A stretch of 64,000 nt of DNA. Origin: Mycobacterium sp. M26. Lineage in GTDB: Bacteria > Actinomycetota > Actinomycetes > Mycobacteriales > Mycobacteriaceae. The position numbers and the translations under genes are program-made. The stretch covers positions 2,393,716 through 2,457,715 of the forward strand of contig NZ_LN929908.1 in assembly GCF_001494595.1 (NCBI RefSeq). The letters are read 5' to 3'. A model generated the notes under the pieces. It made no database searches and was not told the DNA's origin. It was given only the letters and a program-made list of their open reading frames with translations. Below, one piece after another: positions 7,217 through 16,178 of the stretch (its first letter is position 1; every line of letters begins with the position of its first letter).

Positions 7217-8916
7217 GAATCTCCTCTATCGTGCTGCCCGGCCAGGGCAGACGGCTCGTCGCCCTCGTCCGGCGGGGCCTCGTCGCGTTGCTGCCGTCGG
7301 CGGCGCAACGGTCGTATGAACCATCCATTGTGCAGTATGGCGGCGCCAATCACGGCAACCGCTGCTCCTACCAGCACCCATTGCACCAGCGGCCCCCACC
7401 GCGTCGCCGGTGTCTCGGTGGTCTTGAGCCGGATCGGGACGTCGAGGTAAGCCGGGCTGAAGAACTGGGTGCGGGCGATTTCGCTGCCATCGGGGGCGAT
7501 GACGGCACTGATCCCGGTGGTGCCGGCGACGATGACGTAGCGGTCGTGCTCGACGGCCCGGGCCCGGGCGAACGCCAGTTGCTGCTCGCTCATGTTCTGG
7601 TCGAAGGTGGCGTTGTTGGTCGGCACTGTCAGCACCTGGGCGCCATTGCGCACCGATTCCCGCAAAGCGCGGTCGAAGATGACCTCCCAGCAGGTCGCCA
7701 CTCCGATCGGTACCCCGGCTGCGTGGACCACGCCGTCGCCGGTGCCGGGGACGAAGTAGCCCGCCCGGTCGGCGTAGGACGACAAATGCTTGAAGAAGCT
7801 GCGCCACGGCAGGTACTCGCCGAACGGCTGGATGATCTGCTTGTCGTGGCGCTCCCCCGGCCCGGACACCGGATCCCACACCACGACGGTGTTCGACGCG
7901 GTCGGGTTCTCCGGCGTCCACTCCGGGCGGGCCAGCACCGTGCCGACCAGAATCGGCGCCCCGATGGCCTGGACGGCCACCGAGATCTGCTGGGCGGCGT
8001 CCGGGTTGGTCAGCGGGTCGATGTCGGAGGAGTTCTCCGGCCACACCACGAACTGCGGTTGCGGCACCAGCCCGGCACGCACGTCCTCGGCGAGTTGCAC
8101 GGTCTCGCGGACGTGGTTGTCCAGCACGGCGCGGCGCTGTTCGTTGAACTCGAGCCCGAGGCGCGGCACGTTGCCCTGGACCGCGGCGACGGTCACCGTG
8201 GGTTCGTTGCCCGCACCCGCCCGGCGCACCTGGGGTGCGGCCAGTGCGGTGGTCAACAGCACGGCGGTGATGCACAGGCCGGGCACCAGGACTGCCACCG
8301 GCGAGGGAGTCTGGTGCTTCTTGCCCGACCCGCTGTGCTGCCACCAGCGCACGATCTCGATCCCCAGCGCGCACAACGAGGTGCCGACCAGGGCGATGCC
8401 GAACGACAGCAAGGGCACCCCGCCCAGCTGGACGAGCGGCAGGAACGGTCCCTGGGTTTGGCCGAATCCGACGACACCCCAAGGGAATCCGCCGAACGGC
8501 ACACTGGATTTGAGCCATTCCTGCAGCGACCACACCAGCGCCAGCCAGACCGGCCAGCCCGGCAGCGTGCGCACCACGACGGCGAACATGCCGAACACCG
8601 CACAGAACAGGGCCTGCAGCGCCGCCAGGGCAAGCCACGGGATCGGCCCGACGAGTCCACTGATCCACGGCAGCAGCGGGATGTAGAACGCCAGGCCGAA
8701 TAACAGGCCGTAACCGAATCCGCCGGCCACGGTGGTCCTGGGGTGAACCAGTACCCAGGTCAGCAGCACGAAGCTGAGCACCGCCGACCACCACCAGCCG
8801 ATGGGCGGGAAGCTGATGCACATGGCCAGCCCCGCGGTGGCGGTGGCGAGTAGCCGGAACATCCGCGGTGTGAGCGCGGCGATGATGCGCTGCAGGCGCG
8901 ATGGGGTGTCAGCCAT
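7213..8916 (-). CDS. lnt: Apolipoprotein N-acyltransferase Lnt (Ppm2)
   Basis: A 567-residue membrane enzyme that adds the third acyl chain to the N-terminal Cys of lipoproteins. The N-terminal ~220 residues form several membrane helices ('WWWSAVLSFVLLTWVL', 'FGIALVGTSLCALGI'). The nitrilase-fold periplasmic domain carries the expected E-K-C triad in 'VWPENSSD', 'HDKQIIQPFGEYLP' and 'VATCWEVIFD', and a final helix anchors the C-terminus. The ATG at 8916 overlaps the preceding amidohydrolase gene by 8 bp; the frame remains open upstream but that is inside the neighbour. It works after Lgt, encoded at the other end of this window. Confidence 0.93.
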   Translation of the reverse strand: MADTPSRLQRIIAALTPRMFRLLATATAGLAMCISFPPIGWWWSAVLSFVLLTWVLVHPRTTVAGGFGYGLLFGLAFYIPLLPWISGLVGPIPWLALAALQALFCAVFGMFAVVVRTLPGWPVWLALVWSLQEWLKSSVPFGGFPWGVVGFGQTQGPFLPLVQLGGVPLLSFGIALVGTSLCALGIEIVRWWQHSGSGKKHQTPSPVAVLVPGLCITAVLLTTALAAPQVRRAGAGNEPTVTVAAVQGNVPRLGLEFNEQRRAVLDNHVRETVQLAEDVRAGLVPQPQFVVWPENSSDIDPLTNPDAAQQISVAVQAIGAPILVGTVLARPEWTPENPTASNTVVVWDPVSGPGERHDKQIIQPFGEYLPWRSFFKHLSSYADRAGYFVPGTGDGVVHAAGVPIGVATCWEVIFDRALRESVRNGAQVLTVPTNNATFDQNMSEQQLAFARARAVEHDRYVIVAGTTGISAVIAPDGSEIARTQFFSPAYLDVPIRLKTTETPATRWGPLVQWVLVGAAVAVIGAAILHNGWFIRPLRRRRQQRDEAPPDEGDEPSALAGQHDRGDS

Positions 8917-10501
8917 GCAGCACGACGCCTCGGTGCACCGTCTGCAGGCAGCGCGGTAGCGGATCGGAGGGATCCAGGCGCGGCAGCGCCGGAACCCGCG
9001 AACGGGGGTCGGTGGACCACCGCTGCACGGTGTCGGCGGGGGCGGCCACGTCAAGGTCGCCCACGTCCCACACCGCGTAGGACGCCGGTGCACCGGGCAC
9101 CAGCGTGCCGGTGATGCCGTCGCGGACACCGCCCGCACGCCAGGCGCCGCGGGTGGCGGCGGCGAAGGCGGCACGCATGGAGATGGCACTTCCCGGGGTC
9201 TGGTGGTGGCCTGCCGCGCGCACCGTCGCCCACGGATCGATGCTGGTCACCGGGGCATCTGAGCCGAACGCCAGGGGCACGCCTGCCGATGCTAACAGCG
9301 CGAATGGATTGAGCAGTGCGGCTCTGTCGATACCGAGGCGACGCGCATACATGCCGTCGGTGCCGCCCCACAGCGCGTCGAAAGAGGGCTGCATGCTGCC
9401 CGTGACACCCCACTGACCGAGCTTGGCCGCCTGGTCGGCCGACACCATTTCCAGGTGTTCGAGGCGATGCCCGCAGCGTGCCACCGCGGGCGCACCGAAC
9501 CTATCGACGACCTGTTCCAGCGCATCGACCACAGCGCCGACGGCCGCGTCGCCGATGACGTGGAACCCGGCGGTGACGCCCGCCTCGGTGCAGGCCATCA
9601 GGTGCTCGGTGACGGTCGCGGGGTCGAGGTAGCAGTTGCCGCAGGTGTCCGGTTGGTCGGTGTACGGCTGGGACAGCCAGGCGGTGTGCGATCCCAGGGC
9701 ACCGTCGATGAACAGGTCGCCGGCCAGCCCCTGGGCGCCGGTGGCCTGGATCAGGGCCCGGGCCTGGGCGGCACTGGAGACCGCCTCACCCCAGTAGCCG
9801 ATGACGTCGACACCGTGCTCGGTGGCGCGCAGTTCCTGCCAGTCGTCACTGCCGCCGATATCGGGGCCTGCGCATTCGTGGACGGCGACGATGCCGGCGG
9901 CTGCGGCTGCGTCCAGTGCGGCACGGCGGGCCTCGGCGCGCTGCTTCGAGGTGAGCAGGGCCCTCGCCTGTGCGCGGACCAGGTGGTGCGCGGTGGACGA
10001 CAACGGCCGCTGTGGATCGAACCCGGCGACAGCGGACAGCCCCGGCACCAGCGCGCGCAGCGCGCTCGACGCCACCGCCGAATGCACGTCGATACGGGCC
10101 AGGTAGGCCGGGGTGGTCCCGACAACGGCGTCGAGTTCGTCGGTGCTGGGGGCCCGGTCACCGGGCCAGGCGGTGTCGTCCCAGCCGTGCGCCCAGATCG
10201 GTTGACCGGGATGGGCGGCGACGTGCTCGGCGATGCGCCGCAGGCAGTCGCTCGCAGACGTGGCGGTGGTCAGGTCCAGTCCGGTCAGCAGCAGCCCGGT
10301 CGAGGTGACGTGGATATGGCTGTCCACAAACGCCGGGGCGACGAACGCGCCGTCGAGGTCGATGATCTCGGCATCGCCGAATTGGGTGCGGCCGACGTCG
10401 TCGCTGCCCAGCCATGCCACGACACCGTCGCGTACGGCCATGGCGGTGGCGTCCGGGTGCGACGGGCTGTGCACGCGCCCGCCCAACAGCAGTGTGGTCA
10501 C
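8909..10501 (-). CDS. Metal-dependent amidohydrolase (amidohydrolase 3 / YtcJ-like)
   Basis: A 530-residue amidohydrolase-superfamily protein starting at GTG. The metal-site motif HxH is in 'VDSHIHVTSTG', further His lie in 'GFHVIGDAAVG' and 'CGHRLEHLEMV', and the catalytic Asp in 'LAFGSDAPVTSIDPW'. The N-terminal beta-sandwich segment 'LLLGGRVHS' and the C-terminal 'GITGTLVPGAPASYAVWD' complete the usual composite domain. It sits between fxsA and lnt in a tight minus-strand run, matching the position I recall for Rv2052c. Substrate unknown; YtcJ-like proteins hydrolyse amides or esters of aromatic or cyclic compounds. Confidence 0.82.
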   Translation of the reverse strand: MTTLLLGGRVHSPSHPDATAMAVRDGVVAWLGSDDVGRTQFGDAEIIDLDGAFVAPAFVDSHIHVTSTGLLLTGLDLTTATSASDCLRRIAEHVAAHPGQPIWAHGWDDTAWPGDRAPSTDELDAVVGTTPAYLARIDVHSAVASSALRALVPGLSAVAGFDPQRPLSSTAHHLVRAQARALLTSKQRAEARRAALDAAAAAGIVAVHECAGPDIGGSDDWQELRATEHGVDVIGYWGEAVSSAAQARALIQATGAQGLAGDLFIDGALGSHTAWLSQPYTDQPDTCGNCYLDPATVTEHLMACTEAGVTAGFHVIGDAAVGAVVDALEQVVDRFGAPAVARCGHRLEHLEMVSADQAAKLGQWGVTGSMQPSFDALWGGTDGMYARRLGIDRAALLNPFALLASAGVPLAFGSDAPVTSIDPWATVRAAGHHQTPGSAISMRAAFAAATRGAWRAGGVRDGITGTLVPGAPASYAVWDVGDLDVAAPADTVQRWSTDPRSRVPALPRLDPSDPLPRCLQTVHRGVVLHG

Positions 10502-10549
10502 GTCGGTCAGTGTCCCGCGCGAGGCAGGTGTGGAAGAAACCGAGTCGGG

Positions 10550-11041
10550 CTAGTTGTAGCGGCGGACGATGTTGGCGTCGTGGATGCGGCCGTACACCTG
10601 ATCGTCGATGACCTCGCCGTCGATGTAGTCACCGGCATAGCGCGGCGGTGCGTACATCCGGCCCGGGGCGTTCAGGTTGATGACACTGACACGGCGGGTG
10701 ATGCCACGGGTCAGGAGCAGCCCGGCCAGCGGGCGCATCGCGCTGCGCGTGGGTGGCAGCAGCATCAGCGCACCGACGACGGTGGTGACCAGGCCCGGGA
10801 TGAACACCAGGAAGGTGCCCAGCGCCACCAGCATGCCGTCGGCCACCGCCCCCTGCGGATTGGTGCGCGAGCGCTGCAGCCGGGCGATCTGCCGCTTCAC
10901 CTGTGATCCGGCCAGTGCCACGCTGACCACCGAGGTGGCCAGCAGCACGAGCAGGGTCCACCCCAACCCGATGGACCAGGTCAGGGCGGCCAGCACCGCC
11001 AGTTCGACGAGCGCGTAGACGAGGAACGTCCGCATCACCAT
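10550..11041 (-). CDS. fxsA: FxsA family membrane protein
   Basis: A 163-residue cytoplasmic-membrane protein with FxsA features: two N-terminal hydrophobic helices, the segment 'TLLVLLATSVVSVALAG', a hydrophobic stretch around 'GTFLVFIPGLVTTVVGAL' and a polar C-terminal tail rich in Tyr/Asp/Arg. FxsA was named for suppressing F exclusion of phage T7 in E. coli; its cellular role is not settled. Two Met codons (11041 and 11035) are possible starts and neither has a strong ribosome binding site. It follows the PPOX-fold gene by about 60 bp on the same strand. Confidence 0.85.
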   Translation of the reverse strand: MVMRTFLVYALVELAVLAALTWSIGLGWTLLVLLATSVVSVALAGSQVKRQIARLQRSRTNPQGAVADGMLVALGTFLVFIPGLVTTVVGALMLLPPTRSAMRPLAGLLLTRGITRRVSVINLNAPGRMYAPPRYAGDYIDGEVIDDQVYGRIHDANIVRRYN

Positions 11042-11103
11042 GTCTAGGCAACGACTCGGGTGCGGGCCGGGTTCCGACCGGGCCTGATAAGACCCTGTGA
11101 GTT

Positions 11104-11484
11104 TCAGGCTGCGCGCAGTTCCAGGCCGACGTTGCGGTGCGCTCCACCCCGCAGCTTGCTGAAGAAGTTGAAGACCTTGCCCAGCAGTCCGTAGCGGTTT
11201 CCGATGGCGCTGTAGACGGTCTCGAGGTGATTGTCGTCGAGCACGGTGGCGACGGCTTCGACGGTCTCCCCGGTGACCTTGCCCCGGCGGTCACACGGCG
11301 CCAGCGTCACCCGGGAGGTGTTGCGGATTCGCTTGACCTTCCACGAGTCGCGGCCGGTGATGACCAGGGCGCGATCACCATCAGGAGCGAGCCAGATCGG
11401 CGTCGGCTTGGGCCGGCCGTCCTTGGTGAAGGTCGTCAGCGAGACGTACTGCGACTTGATCACGTCGGCGAAAGTGGTAGCCAT
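11104..11484 (-). CDS. PPOX-class split-barrel protein, likely F420-dependent (Rv2061c-like)
   Basis: A 126-residue protein with the pyridoxamine-phosphate-oxidase-like split barrel: 'QYVSLTTFTKDGRPKPTPIW' at the N-terminus, 'ALVITGRDSWKVKRIRNTSRVTL' for cofactor phosphate binding, and 'TGETVEAVATVLDD'. The family in mycobacteria often binds the deazaflavin F420 and reduces small quinone-like or other electron-poor compounds. It lies 54 bp downstream of cobN on the same strand, the order I recall for Rv2062c-Rv2061c. Cofactor assignment is from family knowledge, not proven here. Confidence 0.8.
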   Translation of the reverse strand: MATTFADVIKSQYVSLTTFTKDGRPKPTPIWLAPDGDRALVITGRDSWKVKRIRNTSRVTLAPCDRRGKVTGETVEAVATVLDDNHLETVYSAIGNRYGLLGKVFNFFSKLRGGAHRNVGLELRAA

Positions 11485-11538
11485 CTCCCTAATGTAGTTC
11501 CCCGGGTCGCTACGCTCCTGCCCGCCGGTCCGAGCGAA

Positions 11539-14500
11539 TCAGCGTGCTTCAAGATCGCCCTCGGTTTCCAGCAGCACCTGACGCAGTCCCTGCAGGGTTT
11601 GCGGGTCGGGTTCGGCCCACATGCCGCGGCCGACCGCCTCCAGCAGTCGCTCCGACATCCCGTGCAGCGCCCAGGGGTTGGATTCGCCCAGGAACTTGCG
11701 GTTCTCGGGGTCCAGGACATACTTCTCGGTGAGCTGTTCGTACATCCAGTCGGCCATCACCCCGGCGGTGGCGTCGTAGCCGAACAGGTAGTCCACCGTG
11801 GCGGCCATCTCGAAAGCGCCCTTGTAGCCGTGCTTGCGCATCGCCGACATCCACCGCGGATTGACCACGCGGGCACGGAACACCCGGGTGGTCTCCTCCG
11901 ACAGGGTCCGGGTGCGCACGGCATCGGGCCGGGTGTTGTCGCCGATGTAGGCCGCCGGCGCCTTCCCGGTGAGCGCGCGCACGGTGGCGATCATGCCGCC
12001 GTGGTACTGGAAATAGTCGTCGGAGTCGGCGATGTCGTGCTCGCGGGTGTCGGTGTTCTTGGCGGCCACCACGATTCGGCGGTACTGGATGGACATGTCG
12101 TCGGCGGCCGGCCGGCCGTCGAGTTCGCGCCCGTACGCAAATCCTCCCCAGGCGGTGTACACCTCGGCCAGATCGGCGTCGTCGCGCCAGTTGCGGCTGT
12201 CGATGAGCTGTAGCAGGCCTGCCCCGTAGGTACCCGGCTTGGACCCGAAAATCCTTGTGGTGGCTCGTCGTTCATCGCCGTGCTCGACGAGGTCGACCTG
12301 GGCGTGGGCGCGCACGAAGTTCTGGTCGGCGGGTTCGTCGAGAGCCGCGACCATGCGCACCGCGTCGTCGAGCATCGTCACCACGTGTGGGAAGGCGTCC
12401 CGGAAAAAGCCGGAGATGCGCACCGTGACATCGATACGCGGCCGGCCCAGTTCCTCGAGTCCGATGGCCTCCAGGTCCACCACCCGCCGGGAGGCGTCGT
12501 CCCACACCGGCCGAACACCCAGCAGCGCAAGGACTTCGGCCACGTCGTCGCCGGACGTTCGCATCGCCGAGGTACCCCACACCGACAGGCCCACCGAGCG
12601 CGGCCAGTCGCCGTAGTCGGCGCGGTAGCGGGCCAGCAGCGAATCCGCCATCGCCACCCCGGTCTCGTAGGCCAGCCGTGACGGCACCGCCTTGGGGTCC
12701 ACCGAGTAGAAGTTGCGCCCGGTGGGCAGCACGTTGACCAGGCCCCGCAACGGGGAGCCCGAGGGGCCGGCGGCGATGAATCGGCCCTCCAGCGCCCGCA
12801 GCACCTGGTCGATCTCAGCCGAGGTACCGGCCAGCCGGGGCACCACCTCGGTGGCGGCGAACCGCAGGATGCGGGCCACCTGGGGGTCGTCGGTGATGTG
12901 GTCGACCCGCTCGGGATCCCAGCCGCTGTCCTGCAGGTCGGCCAGCAGGTGGCGGGCCCGCTCCTCGGCGGCGTCGACCACGGTCCGTTCGTCGCTACCG
13001 TCCTCGGCCAGGCCGAGCGCCTCGCGAAGCCCGGGCAGGTGCTGTTCCCCGCCGAAGAGCTGACGGGCTCGCAGGATCGCCAGCACCAGGTCCAGTTCAC
13101 CCTCACCCTGTGGCGCTACACCCAGGATGTGCAGGCCGTCGCGGATCTGGACGTCCTTGATCTCGCACAGCCAGCCGTCGACGTGCAGCAACATGTCGTC
13201 GAAGCTGTCGTCGGCTGGACGGTCGTCCAGGCCCAGGTCGTGGTCCATCTTCGCCGCCCGCATCAGCGTCCAGATCTGCTGGCGGATGGCCGGTAGCTTG
13301 CCGGGGTCCAGTGCGGCGATGTTGGCGTGCTCGTCGAGCAGCTGCTCAAGCCGCGAGATGTCACCGTAGGTTTCGGCGCGGGCCATCGGCGGGATCAGGT
13401 GGTCGACCAGCGTCGCATGCGCCCGGCGCTTGGCCTGGGTGCCCTCACCGGGATCGTTGACCAGGAACGGGTAGATCAGCGGCAGGTCGCCGAGCGCGGC
13501 ATCGGTACCGCACTGCGCGGACATGCCGACGGTCTTGCCGGGCAGCCACTCCAAGTTGCCGTGCTTGCCCAGATGAACCAGGGCGTGCGCCCCGAATTCG
13601 TGGCGCAGCCAGAAGTAGGCCGCCAGGTAGTGGTGGCTCGGCGGCAGGTCCGGGTCGTGGTAGATGGCCACCGGGTTCTCCCCGAACCCGCGGGGCGGCT
13701 GCACCAGGATCACGATGTTGTCGGATTGGATTGCCGCGACGACGATCTCGCCGTCGGGGTCGCGGCTGCGGTCGACGAACAGCTCGCCGGGCGGTGGCCC
13801 CCAGTGCTCCACCATCGCCTCGGCCAACTCGCCGGGCAGCGTGGCGAACCACTCGCGATACCGGGCGGCGGGCACCCGGACGGGGTTGCCCGCCAACTTG
13901 GCGTCGGTGAGCCAATCCGGATCCTGGCCGCCGCGTTCGATGAGCGCGTGCATCAGCGCGTCCCCGTCGCCGGCCTCCACACCGGGCACCTCGCCGATCC
14001 GATAGCCGTTGTCCCGCAACGCCGTCAACAACGCCACCGCGCTGGCCGGGGTGTCCAGCCCGACGGCGTTGCCGATGCGGGCGTGCTTGGTCGGATAGGC
14101 CGAGAACACCAGACCCAACCGCTTCTCCGATGCCGGCACCGTGCGCAAGGTGGCGTACTTGACCGCCAGGCCGGCCACCCGGGCGCACCGTTCGGGATCG
14201 GGCACATAGGAGATCAGTCCGTCGGAGTCGATCTCCTTGAACGAGAACGGCACCGTGATGATGCGGCCGTCGAATTCGGGTACCGCGACCTGAGTGGCCA
14301 CATCCAGCGGGGTCAACCCGTCATCGTTGGCGGACCAGGTGGACCGTGAGCTCGTCAGGCACAGGCCCTGCAGGATCGGAACATCCAGGGCGGCAAGATG
14401 GGTGACGTCCCAGCTGCCGTCGTCGTTACCCGCCGTGGCGGTCGCCGGGCGCACCCCGCCCGCGGCGAGCACAGTCACCACCAGGGTGTCGGCGGTCCGC

Positions 14501-15141
14501 AGCAGGTCCAGCAGTTCGGGTTCCGGGTTGCGCAGCGAGGTGCAGTACACCGGCAGCGGTCGGCCACCCGCCTGCCTGATCGCCGTACACATCGCCCGGA
14601 TGTAGGCAACGTTGCCCGCCAACTGCTGGGCCCGGTAGAACAGCACCGCGATCACCGGTCGTGGATCGCCGTCGCGCTGCACCCCGCAGCCCTCGCATCC
14701 CTCACAGGGCGGGTCCAGCAGACCCCACGACGGCGTCGGCGCCGGCGGACTGAACCCGTAGCCGGTCATCAACAGCGTGTCGGACAGGAAGGCATGCAAC
14801 TGGCGCAGGTTCTCCACCCCGCCCTGGGCCAGATAGATGTGGGTCTGCATGGCGATGCCGGCGGGCACCGTCGAGCGTTCCATCAAGTCGGCGTCGGGCG
14901 CCTGTTCACCACTGACCACCACCACCGGCACCCCGGCGGCGACCACGGTATCGATGCCCTCCTGCCAGGCCCGGTAGCCGCCGAGGATGCGCACCACCAC
15001 CGCGTCGGCCCCGGCCAGCAGGTCAGCGAGTTCTCCCTCTGCCAGCCGCGACGGGTTGGCCCACCGGTAGCCCGCCCCGCTGGCCCGCGCGGTGATCAGG
15101 TCGGTGTCGGACGTCGACAGCAGCAAGACGGTGGGAGGCAC
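11539..15141 (-). CDS. cobN: Cobaltochelatase subunit CobN
   Basis: The largest subunit (1200 residues) of the aerobic cobaltochelatase, which inserts cobalt into hydrogenobyrinic acid a,c-diamide with the ATPase subunits CobS and CobT or homologues. The CobN/Mg-chelatase domain spans most of the protein; recognisable blocks include 'HLGKHGNLEWLPGKTVGMSAQC', here cited only by its core 'HGNLEWLPGK', and the C-terminal 'NPWALHGMSERLLEAV'. It starts with GTG at 15141, the start codon lying between complementary GGAGG and CCTCC. I see no cobalamin riboswitch in the 95-bp divergent region shared with the dioxygenase gene. It heads a minus-strand run through ppm1. Confidence 0.95.
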   Translation of the reverse strand: MPPTVLLLSTSDTDLITARASGAGYRWANPSRLAEGELADLLAGADAVVVRILGGYRAWQEGIDTVVAAGVPVVVVSGEQAPDADLMERSTVPAGIAMQTHIYLAQGGVENLRQLHAFLSDTLLMTGYGFSPPAPTPSWGLLDPPCEGCEGCGVQRDGDPRPVIAVLFYRAQQLAGNVAYIRAMCTAIRQAGGRPLPVYCTSLRNPEPELLDLLRTADTLVVTVLAAGGVRPATATAGNDDGSWDVTHLAALDVPILQGLCLTSSRSTWSANDDGLTPLDVATQVAVPEFDGRIITVPFSFKEIDSDGLISYVPDPERCARVAGLAVKYATLRTVPASEKRLGLVFSAYPTKHARIGNAVGLDTPASAVALLTALRDNGYRIGEVPGVEAGDGDALMHALIERGGQDPDWLTDAKLAGNPVRVPAARYREWFATLPGELAEAMVEHWGPPPGELFVDRSRDPDGEIVVAAIQSDNIVILVQPPRGFGENPVAIYHDPDLPPSHHYLAAYFWLRHEFGAHALVHLGKHGNLEWLPGKTVGMSAQCGTDAALGDLPLIYPFLVNDPGEGTQAKRRAHATLVDHLIPPMARAETYGDISRLEQLLDEHANIAALDPGKLPAIRQQIWTLMRAAKMDHDLGLDDRPADDSFDDMLLHVDGWLCEIKDVQIRDGLHILGVAPQGEGELDLVLAILRARQLFGGEQHLPGLREALGLAEDGSDERTVVDAAEERARHLLADLQDSGWDPERVDHITDDPQVARILRFAATEVVPRLAGTSAEIDQVLRALEGRFIAAGPSGSPLRGLVNVLPTGRNFYSVDPKAVPSRLAYETGVAMADSLLARYRADYGDWPRSVGLSVWGTSAMRTSGDDVAEVLALLGVRPVWDDASRRVVDLEAIGLEELGRPRIDVTVRISGFFRDAFPHVVTMLDDAVRMVAALDEPADQNFVRAHAQVDLVEHGDERRATTRIFGSKPGTYGAGLLQLIDSRNWRDDADLAEVYTAWGGFAYGRELDGRPAADDMSIQYRRIVVAAKNTDTREHDIADSDDYFQYHGGMIATVRALTGKAPAAYIGDNTRPDAVRTRTLSEETTRVFRARVVNPRWMSAMRKHGYKGAFEMAATVDYLFGYDATAGVMADWMYEQLTEKYVLDPENRKFLGESNPWALHGMSERLLEAVGRGMWAEPDPQTLQGLRQVLLETEGDLEAR

Positions 15142-15236
15142 CCTCCATTCGTACCGTACGACCGCAGGTAGAGCCCATTCGGATCGTGGCTAGCACAATG
15201 GTGTACGGCCAGCGTCGCGCCGCCCAGGATGGCGTC

Positions 15237-16175
15237 ATGCCTGCTTCCCTCGACGTTTCCAAGCTCGGCGCCAACATCGGCGCGGTGATCTCCGGTGTCC
15301 GCCTCGGCGGCGATCTGGATTCCGCAACCGTCCGCGCCATCAACGACGTGCTGCTGGAACACAAAGTGATCTTCTTCCGCGGCCAGCATCATCTCGACGG
15401 CGAGGGGCAGGTGGCGTTCGCGCGACTGCTCGGGGTGCCGACCATCGCCCACCCGACGGTGACCTCGCGCGGCGAGACCCTGCTGCCGATCGACTCGCGG
15501 TTCGGCGCGGCCAACTCGTGGCATTCCGACGTGACATTCGTCGACCGCATTCCCAAGGCCTCGCTGCTGCGGGCGGTGACGCTGCCCAGTTACGGCGGCA
15601 GCACGGTGTGGGCGTCCACCGAGGCTGCCTACGAACAACTGCCGCCGCCGCTGCGGGCGCTGGCCGAACAGCTGTGGGCCACGCACAGCAATCTCTACGA
15701 CTATGCCGCCGACCGCGCCGAGCCGGACACCGAAGTCACCGAGGAGGTCCGCGCGTACCGCAATGAGTTCGAATCGGATTACTACGAGACAAACCATCCG
15801 GTGGTGCGGGTCCACCCTGAGACCGGCAAGCGGGTATTGCTGCTCGGCCACTTCGTCCGGAGTCTGATCGGCCTGGGCAGCGCCGAGTCGGCCACGCTGT
15901 TCGCCCTACTGCAGAGCCGGATCACCCGGCTGGAGAACACGGTGCGCTGGGACTGGGCCGAAGGCGATCTGGCGGTGTGGGACAACCGCGCCACCCAGCA
16001 TTACGGGGTGGCCGACTATGACGGCCAGGCCCGCTATCTCGAGCGGGTCACCCTGGCCGGCGACATCCCCGTCGACGTGCACGGCCAGTCCAGCCAGTCG
16101 ATCGCCGGGGATGCCGCACACTACTCCGGCATCGTCGCCGCGGACACGGTTGCCGCGCAGGCGGTTCCGGCCTAG
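15237..16175 (+). CDS. TauD/TfdA-family Fe(II)/2-oxoglutarate dioxygenase (Rv3406-like)
   Basis: A 312-residue non-haem iron dioxygenase. The facial triad begins with His96-x-Asp98 in 'WHSDVTF' and ends with the His of 'RATQHYGV'; the Arg of 'YLERVTLAGD' would hold 2-oxoglutarate. Long stretches resemble M. tuberculosis Rv3406, an alkyl-sulfate-cleaving enzyme, notably 'LLRAVTLPSYGGSTVWAST'. The ATG at 15237 is preferred because CAGGA lies upstream and it begins the conserved 'LDVSKLGANIGAVISG'. A sulfur-scavenging role would fit the SsuD-like gene 10 kb away, but the two are not linked. Its stop lies 3 bp from the convergent polA stop. Confidence 0.85.
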   Translation: MPASLDVSKLGANIGAVISGVRLGGDLDSATVRAINDVLLEHKVIFFRGQHHLDGEGQVAFARLLGVPTIAHPTVTSRGETLLPIDSRFGAANSWHSDVTFVDRIPKASLLRAVTLPSYGGSTVWASTEAAYEQLPPPLRALAEQLWATHSNLYDYAADRAEPDTEVTEEVRAYRNEFESDYYETNHPVVRVHPETGKRVLLLGHFVRSLIGLGSAESATLFALLQSRITRLENTVRWDWAEGDLAVWDNRATQHYGVADYDGQARYLERVTLAGDIPVDVHGQSSQSIAGDAAHYSGIVAADTVAAQAVPA

Positions 16176-16178
16176 CGG

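Noticed and set aside
15142..15236. Possible cobalamin riboswitch upstream of cobN
   Set aside because: Only 95 bp are available in the divergent gap and no B12-box-like sequence or multi-stem fold was seen.
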